A DNA stretch of 64,000 nt, taken from positions 1 to 64,000 of the forward strand of contig JAFGPF010000064.1 in assembly GCA_016926115.1 (NCBI GenBank), given 5' to 3'. Every line of letters begins with the position of its first letter. Within the stretch, counting starts at the first letter, position 1. This document shows, in pieces, positions 17,554-26,639 of this stretch. The DNA comes from Dehalococcoidales bacterium (GTDB lineage Bacteria > Chloroflexota > Dehalococcoidia > Dehalococcoidales > RBG-16-60-22). Both the position numbers and the translations under genes were made by a program. Below the pieces are notes generated by a model, which ran no database searches, had not been told where the DNA came from, and saw nothing but the letters and a program-made list of their open reading frames with translations.

Positions 17554-18431
17554 TTCGTCACCTCAACTTTCTTGCTCGATTTATCGCTGTCGACACGGTT
17601 GCGCCGCTTGACGAGCCAGTAAATGCCGGACATAGCGGCCGTTACGCCCAGAAGCACCGGCGGGACGGCGCCCATGGCGCGCTGGGCGTTGATGGTCACC
17701 GCCCCGGATGGCAGGGACGGGAATCCCATCTTTTCCATGGGAACGGTGGAGAGATACAGCCATGAAGTGCCCCCCGCCTCATTCTCCCCGTAGATGTGGT
17801 CGACGTATTTTCCGGGTTCGGCGGCGATGCGCTCCCTGGCCTCGGCGAGAAGGTCATCGCGGTTACCGAACTTGAGGGCGCCGAAGGGGCAGGCGTCCAC
17901 GCAGGCAGGCTCCAGTCCTTCCGCCAGGCGGTCGGCGCAGAAGTCGCACTTGCGAATCCAGGGGGTGGGGTCCTCCCATTCAAAGTCGGGCACGCCGAAG
18001 GGGCAGGCGAGCATGCAGTAGCGGCACCCGAAGCATTTGGAAGGGTCGTAGACAACGGGCCCTTCCGGGGTCTTCTGCAGGGCGCCCACCGGGCATGCCG
18101 CCGCGCAGGCGGGTTCCTCGCAGTGCATGCACTGGCGCTTGGCGTAGTGCCAGACGTTCTGGTACTTCAAGGTATTCAGGGTAGTCCAGATGCGGGTATC
18201 CAGTTCCGGGGGATTTTCTTTGTCGGGCCTGATGGTTTCCGGCAGATTGTGGGCTTTCTTACAGGCGGCATAGCACCACCAGCAGCCGACACACTTTGAT
18301 GTATCCACCAGCACCGCCTTGCCCGATTTAACCGGGGAATCACTGGCGGAGACTTTCGCCGGTTTGTTGAGCAGTAAGAGGCCGGTTGCCCCCGCCGATA
18401 TTTTTAGGAAGTCTCTTCGGTTTAGTTTCAT
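17550..18431 (-). CDS. HybA-like periplasmic 4Fe-4S protein with Tat signal and C-terminal anchor
   Basis: A 293-residue protein. The Tat signal NRRDFLKISAGATGLLLL lies at residues 4-21. Four 4Fe-4S cysteine groups follow: CVGCWWCYAACKKAH, CMHCEEPACAAACPVGA, CFGCRYCMLACPFG and CDFCADRLAEG with ACVDACPFGA. A single helix near residues 255-275 (PPVLLGVTAAMSGIYWLV) anchors the C-terminus, as in HybA of hydrogenase 2. The gene is followed directly by the HybB/NrfD-like subunit. No catalytic subunit is encoded in this transcript, so it probably serves an enzyme encoded elsewhere. Confidence 0.9.
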   Translation of the reverse strand: MKLNRRDFLKISAGATGLLLLNKPAKVSASDSPVKSGKAVLVDTSKCVGCWWCYAACKKAHNLPETIRPDKENPPELDTRIWTTLNTLKYQNVWHYAKRQCMHCEEPACAAACPVGALQKTPEGPVVYDPSKCFGCRYCMLACPFGVPDFEWEDPTPWIRKCDFCADRLAEGLEPACVDACPFGALKFGNRDDLLAEARERIAAEPGKYVDHIYGENEAGGTSWLYLSTVPMEKMGFPSLPSGAVTINAQRAMGAVPPVLLGVTAAMSGIYWLVKRRNRVDSDKSSKKVEVTK

Positions 18432-18470
18432 AATTGACTCCTCCTTCCCCGATCACTGCCGCAGCATAAT

Positions 18471-18641
18471 CTACTTCGCTTTGACAGTTTCTTTGACATT
18501 CCTGGTGCGGGCGACCCGTCTGGCACGGGCTTCCTTAATCGCGGTGTAGATACCGCCGATATTCAGATACCAGACGAAAGCCACCGGGAAAAGAATAATG
18601 GGTATCGCCACCACCAGAGCTACGATAATCTGCCATTCCAT
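18471..18641 (-). CDS. Microprotein (56 aa), single membrane helix, WYLNIGG family
   Basis: A short frame starting MEWQIIVALVVAIPIILF with a GGAGG site, ending TAG. One N-terminal helix is followed by VWYLNIGGIYTAIKEAR and a strongly basic tail. It is clearly related to the next upstream microprotein (18697-18912): both have an (E/Q)W helix, FP-A-VWY-NIG and a basic helix. The pair precedes the HybA/HybB-like genes and shares their direction. I recognise no named family; a small structural subunit is possible. Confidence 0.7.
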   Translation of the reverse strand: MEWQIIVALVVAIPIILFPVAFVWYLNIGGIYTAIKEARARRVARTRNVKETVKAK

Positions 18642-18696
18642 TTCTTTTCACCTCCTTGGTATTTTTCCTCAACCGGGAAAACTCTTTTCGACTTTT

Positions 18697-18912
18697 TTAA
18701 TCATTTATTCCAGGGAACCGCTTAATTGCCTCGGCGAGAGCCGCGTTGTATTCCATCTCCTGCTCGGGCGTATTCTTCCGAATCGACCGCTTTTCCCTGG
18801 CGCGTTTAACGGCGATAACGAAGTTACCGATGTTTATATACCAGACATAGGCAATCGGGAAGAGTACTATCGGTACCGCTATCACCAGTGCTAATATCAA
18901 CTCCCACTGCAT
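18697..18912 (-). CDS. Microprotein (71 aa), single membrane helix, paralogue of the next gene
   Basis: I chose the ATG at 18912 (MQWELILAL), which has a GGAG site and aligns with the start of the paralogue at 18641; a longer upstream frame is not supported. Residues 3-25 form one helix ending VWYINIGNFVIAVKRAREKR. The C-terminal half (PEQEMEYNAALAEAIKRFPG) is an acidic/basic helix absent from the paralogue. It is probably the first gene of the HybA/HybB-like operon, facing the two-component system. Confidence 0.7.
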   Translation of the reverse strand: MQWELILALVIAVPIVLFPIAYVWYINIGNFVIAVKRAREKRSIRKNTPEQEMEYNAALAEAIKRFPGIND

Positions 18913-18989
18913 CGTCTCGAATCTCCTTTTCCTTTCTACTTCCAGTATATTTCCGCGACCGGAAAACCGACTTCCGCTGTGACACCTAT

Positions 18990-19009
18990 TTACGACCTCG
19001 AAATCGTAA
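18990..19009. promoter_or_regulatory. 20-bp palindrome between divergent operons (possible operator)
   Basis: TTACGA (18990-18995) and TCGTAA (19004-19009) flank an 8-base centre that itself contains TCGA, giving 16 of 20 symmetric positions. It lies between the microprotein/HybA operon and the response regulator gene, so binding by that NarL-type regulator is plausible. Confidence 0.4.
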
Positions 19010-19054
19010 GTATTAATGCTTAGGGGCGCGGCGACCCTATTAGGCAATTTTAAC

Positions 19055-19070
19055 GATTGAGTACTTAATC
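19055..19070. promoter_or_regulatory. Second imperfect palindrome before the response regulator gene
   Basis: GATTGAGTACTTAATC is symmetric at 14 of 16 positions, centred on AGTACT. It lies 50 bases upstream of the response regulator ATG. Just after it, AGGAGGGTGT precedes ATG ATA AAA TAA (19081-19092), a possible three-codon leader frame. Confidence 0.3.
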
Positions 19071-19119
19071 AGGAGGGTGTATGATAAAATAAATACATAC
19101 GAATACAAAGGCACACCAG

Positions 19120-19785
19120 ATGGGCAAGATAAAGATATTGATAGCCGATGACCATGCCGTAGTCCGGGAGGGCACGCGCCAGATACTGGAGAAGGAACCG
19201 GACCTGGACGTGGTTGCCGAGGCGGTAAACGGCGAGGAGGCGGTGAAGCTGGCCGGCATTTCCAAGCCGGATGTAGCCATCATCGATATCGCCATGCCAG
19301 TCGTGGACGGCATCGAAGCTACCAAGCAAATCAAGGCGCTTTTTCCCGATGTGAGTGTGCTGATACTCACGGCGTATGATGACGACCAGTTCGTCTTCGG
19401 GCTTATCGAAGCCGGGGCGGCGGGTTACCTGCTGAAGAGCGTCCGCGGCAAGGAAATCGTCGACGCCGTGCGGCAGGTGTACGCCGGGGAGTCGGTGCTG
19501 CATCCCACGATTGCCCGCAAGGTGCTGAATCGCTTCAAGCCTGACGAGGAAAAGAAGGCCGTAAAAAAGCAGTCGGAGGTCCTCAGCGAGCGGGAGACAG
19601 AGGTGCTGCGGCTGGCGACCCGGGGATTGAGCAACCAGGAAATTGCCGACCAGCTTTTTTTGAGCCTGCGCACGGTGCAGGCGCACCTGGGGCATATTTT
19701 CAACAAACTACAGGTAGGATCGCGGACGGAGGCGGTGGTACGCGCCCTGAAAGAAGGCTGGGTCACGCTCGACGACGTGGCCTGA
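19120..19785 (+). CDS. NarL/LuxR-type response regulator
   Basis: A 221-residue protein. The receiver domain (residues 1-125) has the acidic pocket ADD at 9-11, the phospho-acceptor Asp56 in IIDIAMP, Thr in ILTAYD, and Lys in GYLLKS. A LuxR-type helix-turn-helix domain (about 150-215) has LSERETEVLRLATRGLSNQE and RTVQAHLGHIFNKL. The kinase gene follows 24 bases later. The pair is divergent from the HybA/HybB-like operon, its most likely target, and palindromes sit between them. Confidence 0.93.
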   Translation: MGKIKILIADDHAVVREGTRQILEKEPDLDVVAEAVNGEEAVKLAGISKPDVAIIDIAMPVVDGIEATKQIKALFPDVSVLILTAYDDDQFVFGLIEAGAAGYLLKSVRGKEIVDAVRQVYAGESVLHPTIARKVLNRFKPDEEKKAVKKQSEVLSERETEVLRLATRGLSNQEIADQLFLSLRTVQAHLGHIFNKLQVGSRTEAVVRALKEGWVTLDDVA

Positions 19786-19809
19786 TAGTTGTACCGGGAA
19801 TTTTAATAA

Positions 19810-20928
19810 ATGTCAGCAACTCGATATCCGGCAATAGACCGGCTGATATGGATCGTCCGCAAGCCGGGATTTTGGTTTATTCTGGTTATACTCGCGCTTA
19901 TCACACTACCCCACTATGAGGAAGCCCTGGCGCACCCGGTATTCCTGAGTCAGTTGACCGCTAATTTCGGACTGGACAGGCATGCCTTCGAGAGGATACT
20001 ATACCTGGCGCCGATAGTATGGGCGGGGTTCATGTTCGGCTGGAGGGGGGCTTTCATTACCTCCCTGGGGGCACTCGCCGCCATGCTGCCCCGCGCCTTG
20101 TTTATCTCGGAACATACACTGGACGCCCTCTTCGAAACCGGCGCCGTTTTCGTAATCGGCAATGTATTAGCCCTGAGTTTCAATTCGCTACGCCGGGAGC
20201 GCGAATACCGCATCCAGCTGGAAAAGGCCCAGCAGGAGCAGAAAAAGGTGGCGGAAGAGCTGAAAGTAATGCAGGAGAACCTGAGATATTACCTGCAGCA
20301 GGCCACCCGCGCCCAGGAAGAGGAGAGGAAGCGCATCTCCCACGAGCTGCACGACGATACCATCCAGGCGCTGGTGGTGCTTTCCCGCCAGCTCGACTCA
20401 CTCGCGGGCGATAAAGGGCTGTCCGAGAATACCCGTTCCCAGCTGGAAGAGTTGTGGCAGCAGACCGATAGTGTCTTGAAGGGGGTACGCCGCTTGAGCC
20501 AGGACCTGCGTCCGGCGGCGCTCGACCGCCTGGGGCTGCTGCCGGGTCTCGAATGGCTGGCGGCGAACCTGACCGAGCATTCGGGGATAGCCGCCGAAGT
20601 GAACGTCAAGGGTGAAGAACGTCACCTGCCGGAAGAGACGGCGATAGCGCTGTTCCGCATCGCCCAGGAGGCGCTGAGAAACGTGTGGCGGCACTCCGGC
20701 GCTACCAAAGCCGAGATTACGGTGGAGTTCGACGAGAAGATAACGAGGATAACCGTCAACGATAACGGCAAGGGGTTCGGTCTGCCCGCAAAAATAGGCG
20801 ACCTCGCCAAGGGCGGCAAGCTGGGCCTGACCGGCATGCAGGAGCGCGCCCAGCTGGTGGGGGGCACACTCACGGTAAATACGCAGCCGGGCAAAGGCAC
20901 GAGTGTGACCGTGGAACTGCCGGGGTAA
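19810..20928 (+). CDS. NarX/DesK-type sensor histidine kinase
   Basis: A 372-residue protein. The N-terminal part holds about four helices (residues 20-125) with the LAPIVWAGFMFGWRGA motif shared with the orphan protein at 15835-16239. A coiled coil (130-175) leads to a HisKA_3 domain: EEERKRISHELHDDTIQALV, with His181 the likely phosphorylation site. The ATPase domain has the N-box-like EEALRNVWRHSGAT, the G1 box DNGKGFG and G2 GLTGMQERAQLVGG. There is no large extracellular sensor loop, so the signal is probably read within or near the membrane, for example quinone redox state (inference). Confidence 0.92.
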   Translation: MSATRYPAIDRLIWIVRKPGFWFILVILALITLPHYEEALAHPVFLSQLTANFGLDRHAFERILYLAPIVWAGFMFGWRGAFITSLGALAAMLPRALFISEHTLDALFETGAVFVIGNVLALSFNSLRREREYRIQLEKAQQEQKKVAEELKVMQENLRYYLQQATRAQEEERKRISHELHDDTIQALVVLSRQLDSLAGDKGLSENTRSQLEELWQQTDSVLKGVRRLSQDLRPAALDRLGLLPGLEWLAANLTEHSGIAAEVNVKGEERHLPEETAIALFRIAQEALRNVWRHSGATKAEITVEFDEKITRITVNDNGKGFGLPAKIGDLAKGGKLGLTGMQERAQLVGGTLTVNTQPGKGTSVTVELPG

Positions 20929-20948
20929 TTAAAGTCCGCAGTCTTATT

Positions 20949-22949
20949 TCAAGCGCCGCTGTATTTCCGGTAGTTCTCCTCGAGGGAGGGGGCATAGGGG
21001 GGCTTGAGGTGGAAGTCCAGCGGCAGTTCCCTGACCTGCACTTTTCCGTTTACCTGTTTGACGGGCAGCAATTTATTCCATTCCGGCGGGTCCATCCGGG
21101 GGTAGTCCAGCCGGTGGAAGTCCAGTATAGAGTTGCTGGCTTTCCTCTCCAGACACGCCTTCATGACAAGTTCCCCAAAGGTTATTAATGAGTGGCATTC
21201 CAGCAAGCGTCCCAGTTCGTGGGGGTTGGAGGCGCAGGCGGAAGCCAGTTCCGTGGTCTTGAGTTCGTCGAGGAGGCGCAGTCCCAGTTTGAGAGTGGTC
21301 TCGTTCTTGTGCTTTCCGCAGTAGTCGCGCATGATGCGGGCGATGGCGACGTTGATTTCCTTCCAGCCGTTGCCGTCCTTGCTTTGCCGGACGGCGTTAT
21401 AGGCACGGACTTTTTCAGCTTCTACCTGCATATTATCGACGGCGGGGTCGGGAGCGGTCCTGGCGTAAGCGGCAGCGTGTCTGCCGGCATACCTGCCGGT
21501 GGTGTGCGACTCGCCGTGGCAGCCCCCGCCGAAGATGGTGCCGCCCGCGGCGGCATAGAGGCCTTTCAGGTTGGTCTTCAGTGTCCAGTCGAGCAGGAAG
21601 CCCCCGCCGCCCAGACCGCGCACGGTCTCCGGGGTGTTGATACCCGCGCCCCAGAAGTTGGAATGGGAGTAGCCTTCCGCCGGCATGACGGGCGCCTGCA
21701 TGAGGTCTTTATCGGGGTCGAAGCCGGCCTTTGAATATGTATCGTAAACGGGTATGCGGGTCTTGCCCTCGTTACCGACCATCATGCCCCAGATGGCCCG
21801 CTTTTCCAGTTCCGGCATACGGCTGAGGTCGGCATACAGGGGCAGCTTGAACTCGCCCTTGCGGATACGCTCTACGAGGTCGCGGGACAGGTCGTTGCCT
21901 CGGAATTCCTGTAGATAGGGTCCGATTCCGATGCCTTCACCGAGTATGAAGTCCTGTCCTTCCGAGGGCAGGAACCTCTCCTGGAGGGTCTTCAGCTCCC
22001 TGCCGAAAACGTCAGCCCAGGGCACCTCTTTACCTTCGGCGTCGACGATGGGGGTGCCGTGATAGGTGTTGTGCGTGCCGCCCATGCTGTAAGGCGCGTA
22101 GCCGAAGCCGCTAAGTCGATTATGCCCGGAGGCTTCCATACAGACGAACTCGGCGCCGGCGTTCCAGCCGATTGCCTGACCGACCCCCGCCGAGTTCATG
22201 TCGCTCATCGAGCTGGAGGCGGTAATCTCCGGGGCGAAGAACGTGAGGCGTCCGGCGCCGCCGGTGGCGATGACAGTGGCTTTAGCTTTGAAGATATAAA
22301 ATTCGCCGGTGTGCGTGTTGACGCCGGTAGCCCCGACGATTCTATCGCCCTGTTTTCCTCCCTCGTTGAGGAGGCTGGTGACCATCATGCGGTTGTAAAT
22401 ATCCACGCCTATACGCCTGGCTTCTTCGTAGAGCTTGGGTTTGATGTTGTGTCCCCAGACGCGGATGACGTGACGGTTTTTATAATCGTAAGCGAACATC
22501 AGCTTGGTCTCGTCGTCGCGGAAGTCGGCGCCCTTGAACTCGTCGTCGACGTCCCTTATTCGGATACCCATCTGCTCGCATTCCTGGAGGGTGTCCCAGC
22601 TTTCCTTCGTGATGATATAGCGGACGTGGGCGCCGGTATAGCCCTGCATGGAGTCGTAGCAGGCCTTCGTGTACGCTTCCGGGGTGACTTTGGAGCAGGG
22701 ATTGGTGACGGCGCCGTGCCAGTGGTCGACACCCGCCCCGCCAGCGCCACTCCTCTTGGCATGACCCCTCTCCGCCACGGCTACCTTTACGCCATTTTTC
22801 CGGGCGTTAATCGCCGCCTGCATACCGGCAACCCCGCCCCCGATGACCAGGACGTCGGCAGCTATCTCGTTGACTTTGTCATAGTTGACGGGATAAGGCC
22901 ATTCCGGGACTTTGCCGGTTTGTTGAACATATTCGTGCCAGGTACTCAT
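20949..22949 (-). CDS. FAD-dependent reductase, FrdA/AprA-like
   Basis: A 666-residue flavoprotein. The Rossmann FAD site is DVLVIGGGVAGMQAA (about 32-46), followed by VAVAERG and KRSGAGGAGVDHWHG. The second FAD region is in GLYAAAGGTIFGGG with ESHTTGRYAGRHAAAY. Overall length and order match the fumarate reductase/adenylylsulfate reductase flavoprotein superfamily. It is a paralogue of the protein at 54187-56118. No Fe-S or membrane partner is beside it; instead it is 22 bases downstream of a peptide-type ABC permease, in the same transcript. It has no evident signal peptide, so it is probably cytoplasmic. Substrate unknown. Confidence 0.85.
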   Translation of the reverse strand: MSTWHEYVQQTGKVPEWPYPVNYDKVNEIAADVLVIGGGVAGMQAAINARKNGVKVAVAERGHAKRSGAGGAGVDHWHGAVTNPCSKVTPEAYTKACYDSMQGYTGAHVRYIITKESWDTLQECEQMGIRIRDVDDEFKGADFRDDETKLMFAYDYKNRHVIRVWGHNIKPKLYEEARRIGVDIYNRMMVTSLLNEGGKQGDRIVGATGVNTHTGEFYIFKAKATVIATGGAGRLTFFAPEITASSSMSDMNSAGVGQAIGWNAGAEFVCMEASGHNRLSGFGYAPYSMGGTHNTYHGTPIVDAEGKEVPWADVFGRELKTLQERFLPSEGQDFILGEGIGIGPYLQEFRGNDLSRDLVERIRKGEFKLPLYADLSRMPELEKRAIWGMMVGNEGKTRIPVYDTYSKAGFDPDKDLMQAPVMPAEGYSHSNFWGAGINTPETVRGLGGGGFLLDWTLKTNLKGLYAAAGGTIFGGGCHGESHTTGRYAGRHAAAYARTAPDPAVDNMQVEAEKVRAYNAVRQSKDGNGWKEINVAIARIMRDYCGKHKNETTLKLGLRLLDELKTTELASACASNPHELGRLLECHSLITFGELVMKACLERKASNSILDFHRLDYPRMDPPEWNKLLPVKQVNGKVQVRELPLDFHLKPPYAPSLEENYRKYSGA

Positions 22950-22971
22950 GATTGTCCTCCTTTTTTAGACG

Positions 22972-23868
22972 CTAGAGCAGGCCGCGGAGTCGCGGGTCGA
23001 GGGCGTCCCTCAAGCCGTCGCCGACCATGTTGAAGGCAAAGACCACCAGCATGATAGCGATACAGGGCGCGAAGGAAAGGGTGGGATTGGTTTTCAGATA
23101 ATTGTAGCCTTCGTTGACCATGGCGCCCCAGGCAGCGCCGGGCGGCTCAATGCCGATACCGAGGAAGCTGAGGCCCGCCTCGGCCAGTATAAGACCACCG
23201 AGCTGCATCGTCATCAGGACGATAAGCGGCGGGAAGGCATTCGGCAGAATATGACCGAGCATCGTGCGCATGTTGCTGGCACCCATGGCGCGACCCGCCA
23301 GTATATAATCGTTCTCCTTGATACTCAAGGTCACGCCGCAGGTTACCCGGGCGTATCCGGGTATGGTGGCGACGCTCAGGGCGATGATAACGTTCTGAAT
23401 GCCGCCGCCGAGGACGGACGATATAACGAGAGCCAGAATCAGCATCGGGAAACACAGCAGGGCGTCCATGACTCGCATAATTATGACGTTGGTAGCGCCC
23501 CTGAAGAAACCTGCAATCACTCCCAGCGGGATGCCAATGATACCGGCTACTAAAACGGATATAAAGCCGACCTCGAGTGCCGTCCTCGAACCGTAGATGA
23601 GCCGGCTCAATGTGTCTCTGCCGAGGATATCGGAGCCAAGCGGGTGCTCCCAGCTCGGTTGAGCCAGAGACGGTGCCGTACCGGGTTTGTAGGGGTCATA
23701 AGGCGCCAGCCAGGTAGCGAAGATAGCGACAAAGAACATCAGTATTAATACAACCAGCCCGAAGGCAACGACACCACGTGAAAAAAATACCCTGCGGAAG
23801 CGTCGCCATTCACTTACCCGGGGTGGAGCTTCCCTGAACTCTATTGCGTTGTCAGTTTTTATTACCAA
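22972..23868 (-). CDS. Oligopeptide/nickel-type ABC permease (DppC family)
   Basis: A permease of about 298 residues with roughly six helices. A cytoplasmic N-terminus leads to FSRGVVAFGLVVLILMFFVAIFATWLAPYDPY, and the DppC-type domain with HPLGSDILGRDTLSRLIYG. The ATPase-contact loop is AGRAMGASNMRTMLGHILPN. No ATG is available. I prefer the TTG at 23868, which has GGAG about 10 bases upstream; the TTG at 23877 sits on top of that site. It follows the DppB-like permease by 13 bases. Confidence 0.88.
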   Translation of the reverse strand: MVIKTDNAIEFREAPPRVSEWRRFRRVFFSRGVVAFGLVVLILMFFVAIFATWLAPYDPYKPGTAPSLAQPSWEHPLGSDILGRDTLSRLIYGSRTALEVGFISVLVAGIIGIPLGVIAGFFRGATNVIIMRVMDALLCFPMLILALVISSVLGGGIQNVIIALSVATIPGYARVTCGVTLSIKENDYILAGRAMGASNMRTMLGHILPNAFPPLIVLMTMQLGGLILAEAGLSFLGIGIEPPGAAWGAMVNEGYNYLKTNPTLSFAPCIAIMLVVFAFNMVGDGLRDALDPRLRGLL

Positions 23869-23881
23869 GGGTAACAATCTC

Positions 23882-24841
23882 CTAACCGTATCTTATCCTG
23901 GGGTCCAGCCAGCCGTAGGAAATATCAACGATAAGGTTGACTATAAGTATGATGAGAGCCATGATGAAGGTGATAGCCTGCACCACGACGTAGTCCTGTC
24001 CCAGGATGCTGCTGACCATCAGACGACCGACCCCCGGAATAGCGAATATGGTCTCTATCAGCACCGAACCGCCAAGGACAAGTCCCACGCCGAGACCCAT
24101 CAAGGTAATCACCGGGATGAGGCTGTTTTTCATGGCGTGTCTTATTATTACCATGCGCTCGCTTAATCCCTTGGCCCAGGCGGTGCGAACGTAGTCCTGC
24201 TGGACGACCTCAAGCATGCTTGACCGCATCTGGCGTGCGTTGGTAGCAATACTGAATACTGCCATGCAGATTACGGGCATAATCAGCTGCCTGGTGCTTA
24301 ACCAGAAATCTGTAAAGGGCGACGTGTAGCCGTAGATAGGAAGCAAGTCCATATGGAGGGCGAAAGCATATATCATCAATATTGCTAAAAAGAAAGCGGG
24401 GATGGTTATGCCGACATAGGTCAAAGGCGTGATTATTTTGTCAATCCATTTACCCCGCCTTATGGCAGCCAGAAGACCGGCTATGAGACCCAACACGGCG
24501 CCGACAATCAAAGCCAGAATCCCTATATGCGCGGTGATGGGAAAGCGTTCCGCCATGAGTGTACCAACCTGCTCATGGTAGTATATTGACTCACCGAAAT
24601 TTCCCCGGAAGATGTCCCCCATCCAGTTGAAGTACTGCATTAAAATGGGTTGGTCCAGGCCGAACTTGGCACGGAGGGCATCAACCATTTCCGGTGGCAT
24701 GGCTTCCAGCTGCGCTGTTTGAGCCACGTAAATGATGATAGGGTCGCCGGGCAACAACCGCATGATGAAGAAGACTACCAGCGTCACTATGATAAGAACA
24801 AATACCGCTTGTATCAGTCGACGGATGATATATGTTGTCAT
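23882..24841 (-). CDS. Oligopeptide/nickel-type ABC permease (DppB family)
   Basis: A 319-residue permease with about six helices, starting IIRRLIQAVFVLIIVTLVVFFIMRLLPGDP, typical of DppB. The coupling loop is TAWAKGLSERMVIIRHAMKNSLIPV. It pairs with the DppC-like subunit downstream and the binding protein upstream. The ATG has only a weak ribosome site (GGGAT). The 190 bases between this gene and the binding-protein gene contain no clear terminator. Confidence 0.9.
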   Translation of the reverse strand: MTTYIIRRLIQAVFVLIIVTLVVFFIMRLLPGDPIIIYVAQTAQLEAMPPEMVDALRAKFGLDQPILMQYFNWMGDIFRGNFGESIYYHEQVGTLMAERFPITAHIGILALIVGAVLGLIAGLLAAIRRGKWIDKIITPLTYVGITIPAFFLAILMIYAFALHMDLLPIYGYTSPFTDFWLSTRQLIMPVICMAVFSIATNARQMRSSMLEVVQQDYVRTAWAKGLSERMVIIRHAMKNSLIPVITLMGLGVGLVLGGSVLIETIFAIPGVGRLMVSSILGQDYVVVQAITFIMALIILIVNLIVDISYGWLDPRIRYG

Positions 24842-25031
24842 GTTAAATCCCGGTCAGCAATGCATTATAACATAAAAAATGCAGTTATCCGTACCACGTA
24901 ATTCCTACAGATATAATATAAATCCGCGGCTCGGTTTCTATGAATTTTCTTTTTTCTCATACCGGGCGATTCACTCCCATCCCTTAAACCGGAGCGGGAG
25001 CGAACCGCCCGACTTTATCTATTCGGTTCGT

Positions 25032-26639
25032 TTAGTGTGCTTCCATCCAATCGTCTTGCGGGGTCCAGATGATGGCGTGAATTATCGGGTAATCACTGTG
25101 TACGTAGGTCTGCATTATCCCCGCTTCACACGTTCTCCAGAGCGGAATGATCATGGCATCTTCACCGCCCTGCCTTATCGCCTCTTTTACTGTGGGCATT
25201 GCCTCGGCGGCGGTCAAGTACTTGGTGTCCAAGGCCGCCGTGCATAGTGCCAGGTATTCGGGCGATTTGTAGATGTTGCCGGTCCGGAATGTCATCGGGT
25301 CTGGACCGAAATGCACATACAGGTCGGTACCACTGGGATTGATGCCGGAGGCAGAAAGCACCATGTCGGTATAGCCGGTGCCGAAGACGGAGCCGAAGTA
25401 CCTGCCGAGGTCGGCGACATCCAGTTCAACGTCGATACCTACCTCGCCCAGATAAGCCTTTATCGCGGCGCCAGCGTCTGTTCCCATTTCCGTAATCATG
25501 AGGGTTGTCTTGAAACCGTCAGGGTAACCGGCTTCAGCCAGTAGCTCCCTGGCTTTATCCGGGTTATAGGGTCGGGGGTCGTAACCCTCGACGTAACCGG
25601 GCCAGGTGGAGGAAGCCATCTGATGGAGCGGTTCGTAGAGACCCTGTCCCAGCATATCCGCGATGGTAGGTCTGTCAAGGGCGTACTCGACCGCTTCGCG
25701 TATTTTCTTATCGGCGAAATACGAATCGGGAGTACTGGAGTCGAGAAGTATCAAATTGAACATGCCGGGGCCCCAGACCATCTTCAGGTCTTTTCCCTGC
25801 AGGTCGATTATATTCTGCACCTGAGCGACCGAGAACCACATGTCCGCTTCTCCCGCCTCCATCGCGGCGGATGCCACCATGGCGTCGGGTATGAAACGGA
25901 TTTCAATGGCATCAAGATACGGCAGGCCTTCCTGCCAGTAGTCGGGGTTTTTAACGAATGTAATGTGGTCGTCCCGCACCCATTCGCTTACCGTAAAAGC
26001 GCCCGTGCCGACGGCGTTGGCGCGAGCCCATTCGATGCGTTCTTCATCGGTAGCGCCGGCACTCTCATAGGATGTTGGTGAAATCGGCGACATTAAACCC
26101 CAGTATTCGGGCATAGTCCAGTCGTAGGAATTAAGATGCATCTTGAGGGTATTCTCATCAACAACTTCAAGAGAATCGATAAACTGGCCCGCAGACAGCC
26201 GGCCGGTGTCCAGCCCCAGCTGGAAGTTCCACCGGCACGCCTCGGCATTCCAGGGTGTCCCATCATGGAACTTGACGCCTTTCCTCAGATGCCAGGTGAA
26301 GGTCAGGTTAGCCGGGTCGACGTCCCAGGATTCAGCCAGCACACCGACCAGGGTTCCCTTGGTGTCTCCCCACTCAGCTAAGTGTTCTATGACGGGAAGC
26401 ATCAGGTAGTTATCCGAAGGTGCTTTATCCGGTGCGTAACCGAGATTGTTGGGAATAGCGCCTGAGATGCACTTCAAGGTACCGCCGTACTCCGGTCCAC
26501 CCGGAGCCGGTTCAGGTTCCGGCGCAGGTTCCGGAGACGGCGTTGGTTCTGGAGTCGGTTCTTCCGGTTCGGCGCAACCGCTGATAAATAGTGCGCTTAA
26601 CAAGATAGCGGAAAGCGCAATAAAAAGTAACTTTTTCAT
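25032..26639 (-). CDS. ABC substrate-binding lipoprotein (family 5, DppA/NikA-like)
   Basis: A 535-residue extracellular binding protein. The start at 26639 gives a lipoprotein signal ([21 protein letters not shown], Cys after ISG) and has AGGAGGGG upstream; a frame extending to 26696 would bury this signal. A Glu/Pro linker (residues ~24-45) follows, then the family 5 fold with [31 protein letters not shown]. Substrates of the family are oligopeptides, nickel chelates or other small solutes; nothing here decides. It is the first gene of an operon with DppB, DppC and an FrdA-like flavoprotein. Confidence 0.9.
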   Translation of the reverse strand: [535 protein letters not shown]

